A stretch of DNA of 64,000 nucleotides from Dictyobacter arantiisoli (GCF_008326305.1 NZ_BIXY01000009.1:12246-76245), one strand, 5' to 3'; positions 41,250 to 50,811 are shown, counted from the first letter of the stretch. Translations and numbers: made by a program. Notes: generated from the letters alone by a model not told the origin.

Positions 41250-41725
41250 TGTCGATACGACCTTTCTTCATGGTTGTGAAAATGGGCCTGTTTCTGGATG
41301 TACTCACATAATATCATATGCCTCTAGCCGGCGAAGGAATGTTGTCTCTAAGATAGAACAATGGAATTTGTTTGATTTGCGAATGTTTTGTAAGAAGGAT
41401 TAGGATTTGTCTGGAGTTGCCTTCAAAAGGTTGTCTGGCTATACGGCGGCAGGATGAAATGTTCTGAAAGGGTGGTCTGTTTCAACGCAGACAAGTATCA
41501 GGCTTGTAGAATTTAGTAAAGCGTAAAAATATGTATTCATGTGCATATATAGCATCAGCTTTGTTGGAATGACTTCCCTGGAATACGTGGCAGAGATCCC
41601 AAAGATTTGGGACGTAGAAGAAAAGCTGTATGGGTTGTACCTGGAATGAGAGAATAAAAAGGGAGCGAATATATGTTATTCGCTCCCAGCAGTTTCAGCA
41701 GCTCAACAAGTTTTGACGAGAGCAG
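41250..41725. other. Intergenic region between pepF and the glycosyltransferase gene
   Basis: No gene is supported here. It carries the pepF promoter region on the right of its start and the glycosyltransferase terminator, GGGAGCGAATA (41661-41671) with TATTCGCTCCC (41677-41687), followed on the minus strand by TTTTTATTC. Confidence 0.5.
41655..41687 (-). terminator. Terminator of the glycosyltransferase gene
   Basis: This perfect 11-bp stem with a 5-base loop and a T-run on the minus strand lies 39 bases beyond the stop codon at 41726. Confidence 0.85.
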
Positions 41726-42718
41726 TTATTCTTCATCCTCGTCGTCATCTTCATCTTCCTCATCTTCGTCGTATTCACCGAGTAAGAGATCGTCACGGTC
41801 TCCCCATTTTGAGAGATACCGATAAAAATTCCGTTTGGTGATCCGAGTATGTTCGGCGTCAGAGAGGCCGGCATAGATCGAAGCGGGATGGAAGATGATA
41901 GGGAGATCAGGGACGCGAAGCACATTGAGCTCAGCATCGCGAATTGCAAAGCTAAAGTCAACATCCATGAAATCAGGATAGCGGTATCCTTCATCGAGCA
42001 AACCGGCTTTTTTCAGCAAGGCGCGCGGAAAGGCCATACAGCGCCCATCAATCACCTCGGCCTCATCTTCAGTTGTCTCCTCGAAGTGGCGCATATCCTC
42101 GGTGCGTAAGCCACGAGGACCTGCCAGCCCCACCTCTGGATCTGAGAGCACCTGTTCAAGTGCTGTAAAGATGTCGCCTGTCAGCTCGGCATTTGTATCG
42201 AGCAGGAGAATATAATGCCCACGGCTTTGTTGGAAGCCGAGATTATATGCTTCAGCCATACCTACCTTGCGCGTGGTACTCACCACATGAACTCGGGCAT
42301 CGCGCTCATGGAGCCTTTCTGCCCAGCTATCAAATCCATCTTGTGATGAGTTATCGATGAGCATGATCTCTAGCGAGGTTGTGCCCGCAAACTGTAGGAC
42401 GCTCTCGACACAGCGGCGTGCCTGCTCATTCCCATTCTGTGCCAGAATATTGATCGAAAAGGTGCAGAGATCTGGCTCATTGAGTAATGAGGGCAACTGA
42501 CGTGCGGTGCGATATTGGGTTCCATCCACCAGGATACTTGGAAGAATAACCAGGTGAGCGCCATGAGGATTATCTTTTACCGCGTAGCCAGCCTCCTCAA
42601 GTTGTTGTTTGAGAATATCGGCACGGTCATATTGTCCTTTGCGTCGCAGGAGATCACGTTCATGAGAAAGTGCGAGAATCTCCTCGGGGATACCTTGACG
42701 ATATGGACGGGTAGTCAT
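41726..42718 (-). CDS. Family 2 glycosyltransferase with CysRS-like N-terminus
   Basis: This 330-residue protein has three parts. Residues about 12-58 (LSHERDLLRRKGQYDRADIL, then LEEAGYAVKDNPHGAHLV) resemble the C-terminal helical piece of cysteinyl-tRNA synthetase. Residues about 88-300 form a GT2 domain with IDNSSQDGFDSW near 141 and LLLDTNAEL near 191, where many relatives have DxD. The last 15 residues are almost all Asp and Glu. It probably transfers a sugar to a cell-surface or protein acceptor; the fused N-terminus has no known role. Confidence 0.8.
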   Translation of the reverse strand: MTTRPYRQGIPEEILALSHERDLLRRKGQYDRADILKQQLEEAGYAVKDNPHGAHLVILPSILVDGTQYRTARQLPSLLNEPDLCTFSINILAQNGNEQARRCVESVLQFAGTTSLEIMLIDNSSQDGFDSWAERLHERDARVHVVSTTRKVGMAEAYNLGFQQSRGHYILLLDTNAELTGDIFTALEQVLSDPEVGLAGPRGLRTEDMRHFEETTEDEAEVIDGRCMAFPRALLKKAGLLDEGYRYPDFMDVDFSFAIRDAELNVLRVPDLPIIFHPASIYAGLSDAEHTRITKRNFYRYLSKWGDRDDLLLGEYDEDEEDEDDDEDEE

Positions 42719-43526
42719 ATTTTTTCCTTCCTTGCTACGTTACATTCTATCCACAAACATTCCTACCTGCCCGATGTAGTTCCACGGGTTGGCAGCCCAC
42801 TGAAAATAGCTCTGTTGGTATTGATGACATTTGTATCTGTTTGATCCCATTCCATCCTCCCATTGAACAGTGCGAACAGGGGTGACAATGAAGCGTCAGC
42901 ATATGAATACGTGGACGCGTTTGCTTGTAATCAAAGCGGGCGTTGCTGAAGCGTTTTCTCCCCCGTACATAGTCGGGTATCATCTGCTGTCTTAACGGGA
43001 CATGCCTGCTGTGTTACTGTTCTGTCGCTGTGACCAGTTGGACGTAGCGCACAAAGTCTATCATAGTAATCTATGATTGTATATGTATGTTGCTACAATC
43101 TGCATGGTGTAGCCTCTATAGCTATCCGCTTCTAGTTGTTTCTTGATGAGATAGCCTTCTAGAAGACGAACAGATCCCGGATCATTCGTTATACATCCGG
43201 AGCTCCAATCGGCTGCAGGCTTTTGTCCGCTTTTGAGGGGGAATTGTGTAAATGGCATGTTGCGCGTTATTGCACAATGTATAGTTGGAGATCATCATGG
43301 CAAACTCCCTTCCTGACGAGTCACTACCAATCTGTCAACAATTATAGCATATGCTTTGTTTCTGAGTATGCTTGAGGTTTTTGGAATGTTTGTGTTTGTA
43401 TAAGGAACATGACAATTGCAATTTCAAGACACAGAAATAGCCAGGGATCTTCATTTCATTTCTCTGTTCCTGAAATGAAATGAAGATCCCTGGCTATTTC
43501 TGGGGACGAAAAAGAGTGATAGTGCA
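42719..43526. other. Long intergenic region with a 31-bp perfect hairpin
   Basis: No confident gene lies in these 808 bp. A 65-codon minus-strand frame (43061-43258) has no ribosome site. A very long hairpin at 43432-43502 ends the guanylyltransferase transcript. The rest appears to hold promoter sequence for the glycosyltransferase gene near 42719-42800. Confidence 0.4.
43432..43502 (-). terminator. Perfect 31-bp hairpin after the guanylyltransferase gene
   Basis: Bases 43432-43462 are exactly complementary to 43472-43502, with a 9-base loop. It lies 25 bases after the stop codon at 43527. No long T-run follows, so it may act by its great stability or give a double-stranded RNA. Confidence 0.75.
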
Positions 43527-44582
43527 TCAGGCCTTTTTATGATGTTGTTCAGCTAATTCTTTGACACGTTGAACATGTGTTTTGTGGCAGATGACGGTCA
43601 TATCTTCCATCTCTACAACAATTACATCTTCTATTCCAATCGTATAAATGCGTCGCGCGGTATTATTATAGACAATCACATTTTGACTTCCCAGACCGAT
43701 ATGTGCTCCAACGGCGCGAATGCCCTGTTCGTCAGCAGGGAAGAGTGCTCCATATTGTTCCCAGTTGCCAACATCGTTCCAACCAAGCTGAGCAGGTATC
43801 ACGACCAGATTCTGGGTCTTCTCTAGAATGCCATAATCAATTGATATTGATTGTAAGGAAGGCCAACGCTCCTGTAGTGTCTTCTCATCGGGGCCTGCAC
43901 TTACAATATCCTGGATATGTTTCACCATTTCAGGCAAATGATCGCGGAATTCGGCCAGAATAGCTTTTACGCTCCAAATAAAAATACCCGCATTCCATAC
44001 ATAATGGCCATCCTGGATATAGTTTTGTGCGGTCTCTAAATTGGGTTTTTCAACAAAACGTTCTACCTGGAATGCTGTATAGCCATAGTCCTGGCTGAAC
44101 TCTTCCGCATAGCGAATGTAGCCATAACCTGTCTCCGGCTTTGTGGGCTGGATGCCAATTGTCACAAGTTTCCCTTGCTCGGCTAGTTGATAGGCCAGTT
44201 GAAGTGTTTGCCTGAGATTCTCCACTTCTAAAATAACGGCATCAGCACTAAAAATAGCCATAACTGCATCGGGATCTTGTCTGGCAATGGTTTCGGCTGC
44301 CCAGACAATGGCAGGAGCAGAGTTACGTCCCAGCGGTTCGCGCAGAATATGAGTTTCGGGGATGGTTGGCAAATGTTCATGTACGAGGCCCGCCATGTTT
44401 GCCCCTGTAACTACCCAGGATTGCTGGGGGGTTACGAGTGGAGCTACACGTTCCAAGGTTTCTTGTATCATACTTTGACCACTCGGAAGTGGCAGAAATT
44501 GTTTTGGAAAGCTCGGTGTACTCAAGGGCCATAAGCGCGTGCCACTACCACCCGCTAAAATGACGGCGTTAAGATGCTTCAT
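43527..44582 (-). CDS. manC: Mannose-1-phosphate guanylyltransferase
   Basis: This 351-residue nucleotidyltransferase has the signature ILAGGSGTRLWPLS at 8-21 with the activating Arg. PKQFLPL follows near 26 and FVEKP near 168. It makes GDP-mannose from GTP and mannose-1-phosphate for polysaccharide and glycoprotein synthesis. The ATG at 44582 is used because the homologous sequence starts there and GAGGAGG lies upstream; an in-frame start 25 codons earlier is unlikely. There is no isomerase domain. Confidence 0.9.
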   Translation of the reverse strand: MKHLNAVILAGGSGTRLWPLSTPSFPKQFLPLPSGQSMIQETLERVAPLVTPQQSWVVTGANMAGLVHEHLPTIPETHILREPLGRNSAPAIVWAAETIARQDPDAVMAIFSADAVILEVENLRQTLQLAYQLAEQGKLVTIGIQPTKPETGYGYIRYAEEFSQDYGYTAFQVERFVEKPNLETAQNYIQDGHYVWNAGIFIWSVKAILAEFRDHLPEMVKHIQDIVSAGPDEKTLQERWPSLQSISIDYGILEKTQNLVVIPAQLGWNDVGNWEQYGALFPADEQGIRAVGAHIGLGSQNVIVYNNTARRIYTIGIEDVIVVEMEDMTVICHKTHVQRVKELAEQHHKKA

Positions 44583-45090
44583 AATGAAAAATGACGCCTC
44601 CTCACAGCAAATCCTGTGTCTTTCTCTGACTGCTAGCGGAATACCCTTGTTCCGCATGTAGTGTATGGTCGGATTGTATAGGTGTTTTCCGATTGTGTCA
44701 AATTGTAGAACTAACTACCTACCAGGTACTGATTGTATTGATATCGCCCGATGCCCATGTTTGCCTCTGCCATTCCAGACGAACCAGAAGGACTGAAAAT
44801 ATCATAATTTTGACGTATTTCAAATGTATCACTATAATCTCCTGTATTCAGAGTGCCGCGCCGTGTATTCCTGGGAAGAATGAGACATCTGTCAGGGGAG
44901 AGACTCCGCCTGTCACAGGTTTTCTGCTCGGGTTGAAGGGCGACTGCTTCTTGTGTGAAGCGCAAGTACCATTCGTCGATTCCTCTAGTCAGAAGTTAGG
45001 TCCGTATGGTATGCTTGACGCACAATACTAGACAGAAATGTAATTAGACTGAGTTGTTGTACTCGTCGCGATTTATCGATAGAGAAGAAC
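44583..45090. promoter_or_regulatory. Divergent region between manC and murJ
   Basis: This 508-bp region should contain both promoters. An open frame at 44693-45031 encodes no recognisable protein and has no ribosome site. No strong hairpin was seen. Confidence 0.4.
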
Positions 45091-47448
45091 ATGGAAAACG
45101 AAGGACAACAAGGGTCTCTGCCTGATCGGGGGCCATCAGAACAGCAAGGATATTACGGCTGGCAGTATGACCAGGATGCAACAGAAGTGAGGCCACCGTC
45201 TCCTTCTGGTACTCCTCCGCGGTCGTTCTCCTCTCCGCCAGGGTCCCAGTCAAATCGCTTGCCACCAAGAGCTCAGAATCCTCAGTCACCGCAGGATAAG
45301 GGCTCTTCTAAATATCAGCAACACTATCAACAGAAGTCGCAACAGCCTATACAAGATATGGGTATGACGCTGGGTTTTGGTCAGGGAACAGAATATCAAT
45401 ATTTTGAGGTTCCACAGCCTTCTCAGCCGATGGCACAACTACGGCAGGAGCGTTTACAGCAATTACGCGAGGAACGTATGCGTCGACAACAGCGCCGTAT
45501 CCGTGGTGGAGATGTGACGGCGATGTTTCCCTGGAAGGATGGCAAGCCTGATACTCAGCCACCCACTCCACAGGGGAGTGTACGTTCTGGAAGTCAAGAG
45601 GCCCCGATGGCGCCTTTTAGTCCTTCCTCACCGCCGCAATTTTCGCCCCGTATCTCATTGCCCGGACAACCTATAGATGAAGCGAAGGAAATCGTGCCGG
45701 TCCGCTCATCGACCATGCGCCCTCAGGGGTTGCAACTGCCAAAGCGTGAGGTTGCAACAGGAGCGGCTTTACAGCCTGCGGCCGCGTCGGCACAAGATAC
45801 TGGCATGTTGCAAAAAGTCCGTGTAGGACGGGCTATGTCCATCCTGACGATTGCCTTTGTCGCCAGTCGCGTGCTCGGTATTCTTCGTTCCTCGATGTTT
45901 GCCATTGTCTTTGGCACCAGTAACATCTCGGATGCCTATCTGCAGGCCTTTCTTGTTCCTGACTTGATTTTTAACATTGTGTCAGGTGGTGCGCTAAGCT
46001 CAGCTTTTATTCCAGTCTTTACCAACTATATGGTCAGTGAAAATGATCAAAGTAAAGCCTGGCGTATTGCTAGTTCCGCATTGAACCTGGCAATTGCCAT
46101 GATGACGATATTTGCTGCCCTGGGTATCATTTTCGCGCGTCAACTGGTTCCCTTATATAATGCGGGCGCAACATCTGCACAGCTGGATTTGATCGCTTCA
46201 TTGACACGCATCATGTTATTGCAATCAGTGATTCTGGGTAGTGGCGTGATTGTTACTTCGATTCTGAATGCGCAACAGGATTTCAAGCTTTCGGCGATTG
46301 GATCTGTACTCTACAATGTTGGATTGATCGGTGGCTTGCTTCCAGGTTTGTTCTTTTACCTGACCGGACAGAATAATACGATCTTTGCGGTCTATGCAGC
46401 GACCTGGGGTGTGGTTATTGGCGCGTTAGTGCAGGTTGGCGTGCAAGTTCCAGGTATGTTTAAAGTTGGCATGAAATATACCCGTTCGTTCGATTGGAAA
46501 GATCCAGGCATTATTCAGATTGCGAAACAGATGGGGCCGCGCATTGGAAATTCGGCCATGGTGTATTTATCCACCTTTGTGGATCGTGATTTGATTATGC
46601 TGGTGGTGGGTACTGCGGGTGGTGGTGTGACGCAGTATTATCAGGCTTTCCAATTGGTTCTGTTGCCTTATGGTATTTTTGGTTTGTCGCCAGCTACCGC
46701 GGTTTTCCCTACTCTGGCTGAGAATATTTCGAAAGGTCGCTTTGACCGGGTTCGCAGCACTATTTTGGATACGCTGCGTAGCATTTTGTATACTACCATT
46801 CCGTCAAGTATCGGGTTGATCATTCTTGGTTTGCCTGTAATTCAAGTACTTTTGCAGCATGGTCACTATAATTTCGAGAGTGCTCAGTCCACGTATTTTC
46901 CACTGGCAGCTTTTTCGATTGGTCTGGCTGGATTGTGCGTTGTGGAACTTTTGACCCGTTCATTCTACGCCATGCGTGATACGAAGACGCCGGTTATTGT
47001 GAGTATTGCTCAATTCATTTTTAAGATCGCGTTGAGCTTGATCCTGGTGAATGCGGCTGTATGGGGAACACGGTGGGGACTGGCTGGCCTGGCCTTCTCA
47101 ACTTCGGCTGCTAATATTCTAGAGGCGGTCGTCCTGTTCTGGCTATTGGATCAGCGCATTGGTGATATGCAACCAAAAGCATTATTAGTGTTTATTGGGC
47201 GCGTGTTGCTGGCATCGCTGGTGATGGCTGTGGCTGTGTTTGTGGTCCGTGAAGTATTGGATTTTGTGTTGAATACCACTAACAGACAATCTACAGGTGT
47301 CCTGGGAACGATTGAGGTTATCATTAAACTGGGTATTGAGGTTTTTGTGGCCCTGTTCGTGTACATACGTGTTTCACGGCGTATAGGGGTTCAAGAGCTA
47401 GGATCGTTTAAGCGCATTCTGGATCGTCTTAAATTATCATGGATATAG
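45091..47448 (+). CDS. murJ: Lipid II flippase MurJ with long disordered N-terminus
   Basis: This 785-residue membrane protein flips lipid II across the membrane for peptidoglycan synthesis. The first 245 residues are Pro/Gln/Ser-rich and low in complexity. The MurJ/MviN core starts near 250 with VASRVLGILRSSMFA and continues with about 14 hydrophobic helices. ISDAYLQAFLVPDLIFNIVSG and LPYGIFGLSPATAVFPTL are typical. AGAGAAGAAC precedes the ATG. The extension is absent in most MurJ proteins and may bind cytoplasmic division or cell-wall partners. Confidence 0.9.
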   Translation: MENEGQQGSLPDRGPSEQQGYYGWQYDQDATEVRPPSPSGTPPRSFSSPPGSQSNRLPPRAQNPQSPQDKGSSKYQQHYQQKSQQPIQDMGMTLGFGQGTEYQYFEVPQPSQPMAQLRQERLQQLREERMRRQQRRIRGGDVTAMFPWKDGKPDTQPPTPQGSVRSGSQEAPMAPFSPSSPPQFSPRISLPGQPIDEAKEIVPVRSSTMRPQGLQLPKREVATGAALQPAAASAQDTGMLQKVRVGRAMSILTIAFVASRVLGILRSSMFAIVFGTSNISDAYLQAFLVPDLIFNIVSGGALSSAFIPVFTNYMVSENDQSKAWRIASSALNLAIAMMTIFAALGIIFARQLVPLYNAGATSAQLDLIASLTRIMLLQSVILGSGVIVTSILNAQQDFKLSAIGSVLYNVGLIGGLLPGLFFYLTGQNNTIFAVYAATWGVVIGALVQVGVQVPGMFKVGMKYTRSFDWKDPGIIQIAKQMGPRIGNSAMVYLSTFVDRDLIMLVVGTAGGGVTQYYQAFQLVLLPYGIFGLSPATAVFPTLAENISKGRFDRVRSTILDTLRSILYTTIPSSIGLIILGLPVIQVLLQHGHYNFESAQSTYFPLAAFSIGLAGLCVVELLTRSFYAMRDTKTPVIVSIAQFIFKIALSLILVNAAVWGTRWGLAGLAFSTSAANILEAVVLFWLLDQRIGDMQPKALLVFIGRVLLASLVMAVAVFVVREVLDFVLNTTNRQSTGVLGTIEVIIKLGIEVFVALFVYIRVSRRIGVQELGSFKRILDRLKLSWI

Positions 47449-47461
47449 GTGGTTGTTGCAG

Positions 47462-48505
47462 ATGAAACATATACGTCTTTCAATTATTGGCTTTGGGGTG
47501 GTTGGTCAGGGTCTGGCCGAGCTGATCCATACCAAACGTGAAATATTGCGTCAAGATTTCGCGCTCGATATTTCGCTCGTAAGTGTCGCGAATGGACGCC
47601 ATGGCTTTATCTATCGCGCTGAAGGATTGGATATACCGACACTACTCTCTTTAGCGGAGCAGCGCCAGCCGTTGACGTTGCATCCCGATGTACAGCATTG
47701 GCAGAGTCCTCTGGAGGGTTTGCAGGCCACCGGCGCAGATATATTGGCTGAGGCTACATGGACGAATTTGCGGGATGCTGAACCAGGTATCAGCCACATC
47801 CGTACTGCGCTCTCCCATGGTATGCATGTAGTAACGGCAAACAAAGGTCCAGCTGCTCTGGCCGCTCATGAGTTGTTTGTGTTAGCGCAACAGCATGGCG
47901 TGCAATTGCGCATGGAATCAACAGTGATGGCCGGGACGCCTGTGGTGAGTACGGTACGCGAGGGAATGGCAGGCGTGACGATACACGCTGTACGTGGCAT
48001 CTTGAATGGAACAACAAATTATATCCTGAGTGCGATGGCTCAGGGACGAGACTATGCCGAGGTGCTGGCAGAGGCGCAGGCGCAGGGATATGCGGAGGTA
48101 GATCCTACCGCTGATGTCGAAGGCTATGATGTGGTTGCTAAAACCGTCATTCTGGCAGCCCTGGTTTTTGGCGTGACATTGAAACCAGATGAGGTCTATC
48201 GACAAGGTATTTCTGGGATTACTAAAGCTCAGGTACACCAGGCCTTACAGAAGGATCAGCGCATCAAACTGGTGGCTTCATTGACGCGCACAGCGGATAA
48301 TACCTCTGCTCCTCTGCTTGCTCGCGTGGAGCCTATAGCTTTACCTTTGACGGATGCATTAGCCAGGGTTGATGGCGTGATGAATGCGATTACATTTGAG
48401 GGTGACTCGCTCCCCTCAGTGACGATCAGTGGTCCCGGTGCCGGTCGTTTGCAGACGGGCCAAGGATTGCTCGCAGACTTGATTGCAATTGCACGTACAT
48501 GCTAA
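47462..48505 (+). CDS. hom: Homoserine dehydrogenase
   Basis: This 347-residue enzyme of threonine and methionine synthesis reduces aspartate semialdehyde to homoserine. The N-terminal Rossmann motif GFGVVGQG is at 9-16. MVVTANKGPAAL-like HVVTANKGPAALA is near 123, and the catalytic region GILNGTTNYILS near 181 continues to EVDPTADVEGYDVVAK. There is no C-terminal ACT domain, so feedback control by threonine may be absent. The ATG at 47462 has GGTGG eight bases upstream. It follows murJ by 13 bases. Confidence 0.9.
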   Translation: MKHIRLSIIGFGVVGQGLAELIHTKREILRQDFALDISLVSVANGRHGFIYRAEGLDIPTLLSLAEQRQPLTLHPDVQHWQSPLEGLQATGADILAEATWTNLRDAEPGISHIRTALSHGMHVVTANKGPAALAAHELFVLAQQHGVQLRMESTVMAGTPVVSTVREGMAGVTIHAVRGILNGTTNYILSAMAQGRDYAEVLAEAQAQGYAEVDPTADVEGYDVVAKTVILAALVFGVTLKPDEVYRQGISGITKAQVHQALQKDQRIKLVASLTRTADNTSAPLLARVEPIALPLTDALARVDGVMNAITFEGDSLPSVTISGPGAGRLQTGQGLLADLIAIARTC

Positions 48506-48530
48506 ATATAATACTGAATCTATTCAAACG

Positions 48531-48561
48531 AGGCGGGGTGCACAAGCACACCCGCCTTTGT
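48531..48561. terminator. Terminator between hom and the ferritin-like gene
   Basis: AGGCGGG (48531-48537) pairs with CCCGCCT (48551-48557), followed by TTTGTC, between convergent genes. Confidence 0.75.
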
Positions 48562-48564
48562 CAT

Positions 48565-48897
48565 TTAATCTAGTTTCTCTTCCTCTTCCTCACCTTTTTC
48601 CGCATTGTCCACAATATCCCCGTCATGAAATAGAATATTTTTGGCTGCTACACGCCATTTTGGCGTACGACGCAAGAGAAATTCTAGATCCATTGAGAAA
48701 TGCAGGAATTCCTCTTCCTGTGCATGGGCCATGATCTTTTTCGCATCAGGATCTAGTTCAATTGAAATACGTTGCTGATACCAGTTAATCGCCTCGCATT
48801 CTTCTTGAAGAGAGGTGATGATGCGAGCAAAAGTGCGTGTCTCGGTTGAAAGTTCTTCGGCCGGTTCATGATATTGATTGGTACCCATTGAATGCAT
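48565..48897 (-). CDS. EncFtn-like encapsulated ferritin
   Basis: This 110-residue protein is of the encapsulated-ferritin type. It has two helices with the pattern LQEECEAINWYQQRI near 30-44 and ILARKE-like HAQEEEFLHFSMDLEFLLRR near 57-76. These supply the Glu, Trp/Tyr, Glu and His residues used for the iron site formed between two subunits. AAAGGA lies five bases before the ATG at 48897. The C-terminus is a Glu-rich tail. No encapsulin shell gene is in the window, so its shell, if any, is elsewhere. Confidence 0.75.
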   Translation of the reverse strand: MHSMGTNQYHEPAEELSTETRTFARIITSLQEECEAINWYQQRISIELDPDAKKIMAHAQEEEFLHFSMDLEFLLRRTPKWRVAAKNILFHDGDIVDNAEKGEEEEEKLD

Positions 48898-49381
48898 TGT
48901 ATCCTTTCCACAATTGGATCGCCTATTCAGTCAGGCTTGGTATTTTTTTCATGCGAGCTACTATTAGCACGATATAGCAGGATTTTCAGATGCTCGTTTC
49001 CACATTTTTTTACTTCTACTAACAGCTAGCCAGGTGGCTATCTCCGTTTTTTACTGGCTGGTAGCCTATTTGTGCTACATGTTATGGTGATCCAAGTTGT
49101 TTCAAGTTCATCCATGTTAATATATTCACAACAATAAATATACAAAAAGCCTTCCTCTTTTTGTAAAAAGATTCAGAAACTGTTGGTCTTATCTGGCAAC
49201 GTAAAAGATCACGATATGTTCTGAACTACATTATTGTTGCCAAATTTCCTGTTGCGCAATTGACTTCAGCTCGCTATCGCTAGATTGTCATCAGCTTGTT
49301 ATCAATGTATTACAGCGGAATTGGCCTTATTTAACCTCTGTTGAACATGTTAACATGTCAAGTTAACGTAAGGACAACTGG
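48898..49381. promoter_or_regulatory. Intergenic region upstream of the sedolisin gene
   Basis: This 484-bp AT-rich spacer has no supported gene. Close to the protease start two GTTAAC units (about 49349 and 49363) form a dyad around ATGTCAA, a possible operator. AAGGACAACTGG precedes the ATG. Confidence 0.4.
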
Positions 49382-50587
49382 ATGAATAGTTATGGTATGC
49401 ATAGTATTTCCTCGCATGTAAATGGCAGTGTAGCTATGGGAGAAAGTACTGAACGGAATTACAAGCGCTCAAACGGCATCTTTATCGGGTCTATCATACT
49501 TACTTTCGTACTTCTTACTACAGCTTTTATTTCAGCAACTGGTGCAAATCCTCACGTACTTAATGGTCCGGCCCGTCTGGTGCCACTGAGAACGCACATC
49601 ACACATACCCATGCTGCGGCCAAGCCTGGTGCTATTTCTGGTCTCACGCCACAAGATTTATGGAAAATGTATAATTTACCGGGCATTAATGGAGGTGCCG
49701 GGCAAACAATTGCAGAGGTTATTGATGGTGGTATTCCATCGATGGAATCAGATTTGAATGCCTATAGCCAGCGGTTTGGTTTGCCAGCATGTAATGTTGC
49801 CAGTGGTTGTTTGACCATCAAGTATCAGGGCGGCAAAAAGATTGCTAAAGGCTATGATCCTGCTGAAGGTATTCTAGATGTTGAGCTTATGCATGCTGTT
49901 GCTCCACAGGCAAAAATCTTGCTCTACATTATGAACTCTGATAACACCTCAATCGCCAGGGGCCCTGCCGATATCATGCAAACTCCTGGATTGAAATCAA
50001 TCAATATGAGTTATGGTTTTGATGGAACTGGCAAGCAATTTGAATCCTTGTATGCCAATAATCCCAATCATGTGGCTCTCTTTGCGGCCTCGGGTGATGA
50101 TGGTTCTGGTCAGATTACCCCACCCTCCATTTATCCAGAGGTGATTGCGGTTGGTGGTACCGTGGTGAGTGGTTCAACAGAATCAGCCTGGAGTGGTTCT
50201 GGCGGTGGACGTAGCTCTCTGTATGCAGAGCCTGACTATCAAAAGACATATAATATTCCTCAATCGCACGGGCTACGTGGTAATCCCGATGTGGCAGCGG
50301 TGGCAGGCACTGAGGTCGTTACCTATGAAATGGGCAAATGGGCCAGTGAAACTGGCACAAGTGTTGCTGCTCCTATCTGGACTGGTATTGCGGCGCTGGT
50401 AAACAAGCCAATCACCGATGATTTGCTCTATACCCTGGCCAAGAGTCAGCCTGACTCTTTCAATGACATTACCTCTGGCTCCAATGGCTCCTGTGGGTTT
50501 GTATGCACCGCGCATCCCGGTTATGACTATGTCACCGGCCTGGGTACTCCCAAGAACTTTGTAGCCAATGTCAACGCCATGAAATAG
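49382..50587 (+). CDS. Sedolisin-type (S53) serine-carboxyl peptidase, short form
   Basis: This 401-residue secreted protease has a membrane helix/signal near 33-54. A short linker follows, then a catalytic domain from about 85. The S53 set is present: Glu and Asp in EGILD near 163-167, Asp in ASGDDGSG near 240 and nucleophile Ser in GTSVAAP near 324. The C-terminal calcium site residues are DITSGS near 360 and GYDYVTGLG near 380. The usual large inhibitory prodomain is missing. It probably digests protein outside the cell under acid conditions. Confidence 0.85.
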   Translation: MNSYGMHSISSHVNGSVAMGESTERNYKRSNGIFIGSIILTFVLLTTAFISATGANPHVLNGPARLVPLRTHITHTHAAAKPGAISGLTPQDLWKMYNLPGINGGAGQTIAEVIDGGIPSMESDLNAYSQRFGLPACNVASGCLTIKYQGGKKIAKGYDPAEGILDVELMHAVAPQAKILLYIMNSDNTSIARGPADIMQTPGLKSINMSYGFDGTGKQFESLYANNPNHVALFAASGDDGSGQITPPSIYPEVIAVGGTVVSGSTESAWSGSGGGRSSLYAEPDYQKTYNIPQSHGLRGNPDVAAVAGTEVVTYEMGKWASETGTSVAAPIWTGIAALVNKPITDDLLYTLAKSQPDSFNDITSGSNGSCGFVCTAHPGYDYVTGLGTPKNFVANVNAMK

Positions 50588-50608
50588 CCTCTCTGAGAGT
50601 GAATATGA

Positions 50609-50632
50609 ACGGGCTAGAGCATTCTAGCCCGT
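50609..50632 (+). terminator. Terminator of the sedolisin gene
   Basis: ACGGGCTAGA (50609-50618) pairs with TCTAGCCCGT (50623-50632), with a 4-base loop, followed by a T-rich stretch. Confidence 0.85.
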
Positions 50633-50714
50633 CATTTCGTTTTATGAGAGGATCGATATTTCATCGGAGTAGAGGTAGGAAGAGTCAGAAAGAGTCAGGA
50701 GTATAAAGATTAAA

Positions 50715-50766
50715 GAAGGGTAGCAATTGAAACTTTCTATTATGAATGTCTCAATTGCTACCCTTC
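50715..50766 (-). terminator. Terminator of the LCP gene
   Basis: GAAGGGTAGCAATTGA (50715-50730) pairs perfectly with 50751-50766 across a 20-base loop, 46 bases beyond the LCP stop. Confidence 0.8.
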
Positions 50767-50811
50767 GATATTCAGATCGAGCGTAACAATTGCTCGGCCT
50801 GAATAGACTAC

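Noticed and set aside
43061-43258. 65-codon minus-strand frame in the long spacer
   Set aside because: No ribosome site, no recognisable domain, and ordinary composition for random open sequence.
44693-45031. 112-codon frame upstream of murJ
   Set aside because: No ribosome site; Cys- and Arg-scattered sequence without structure; lies in a probable promoter region.
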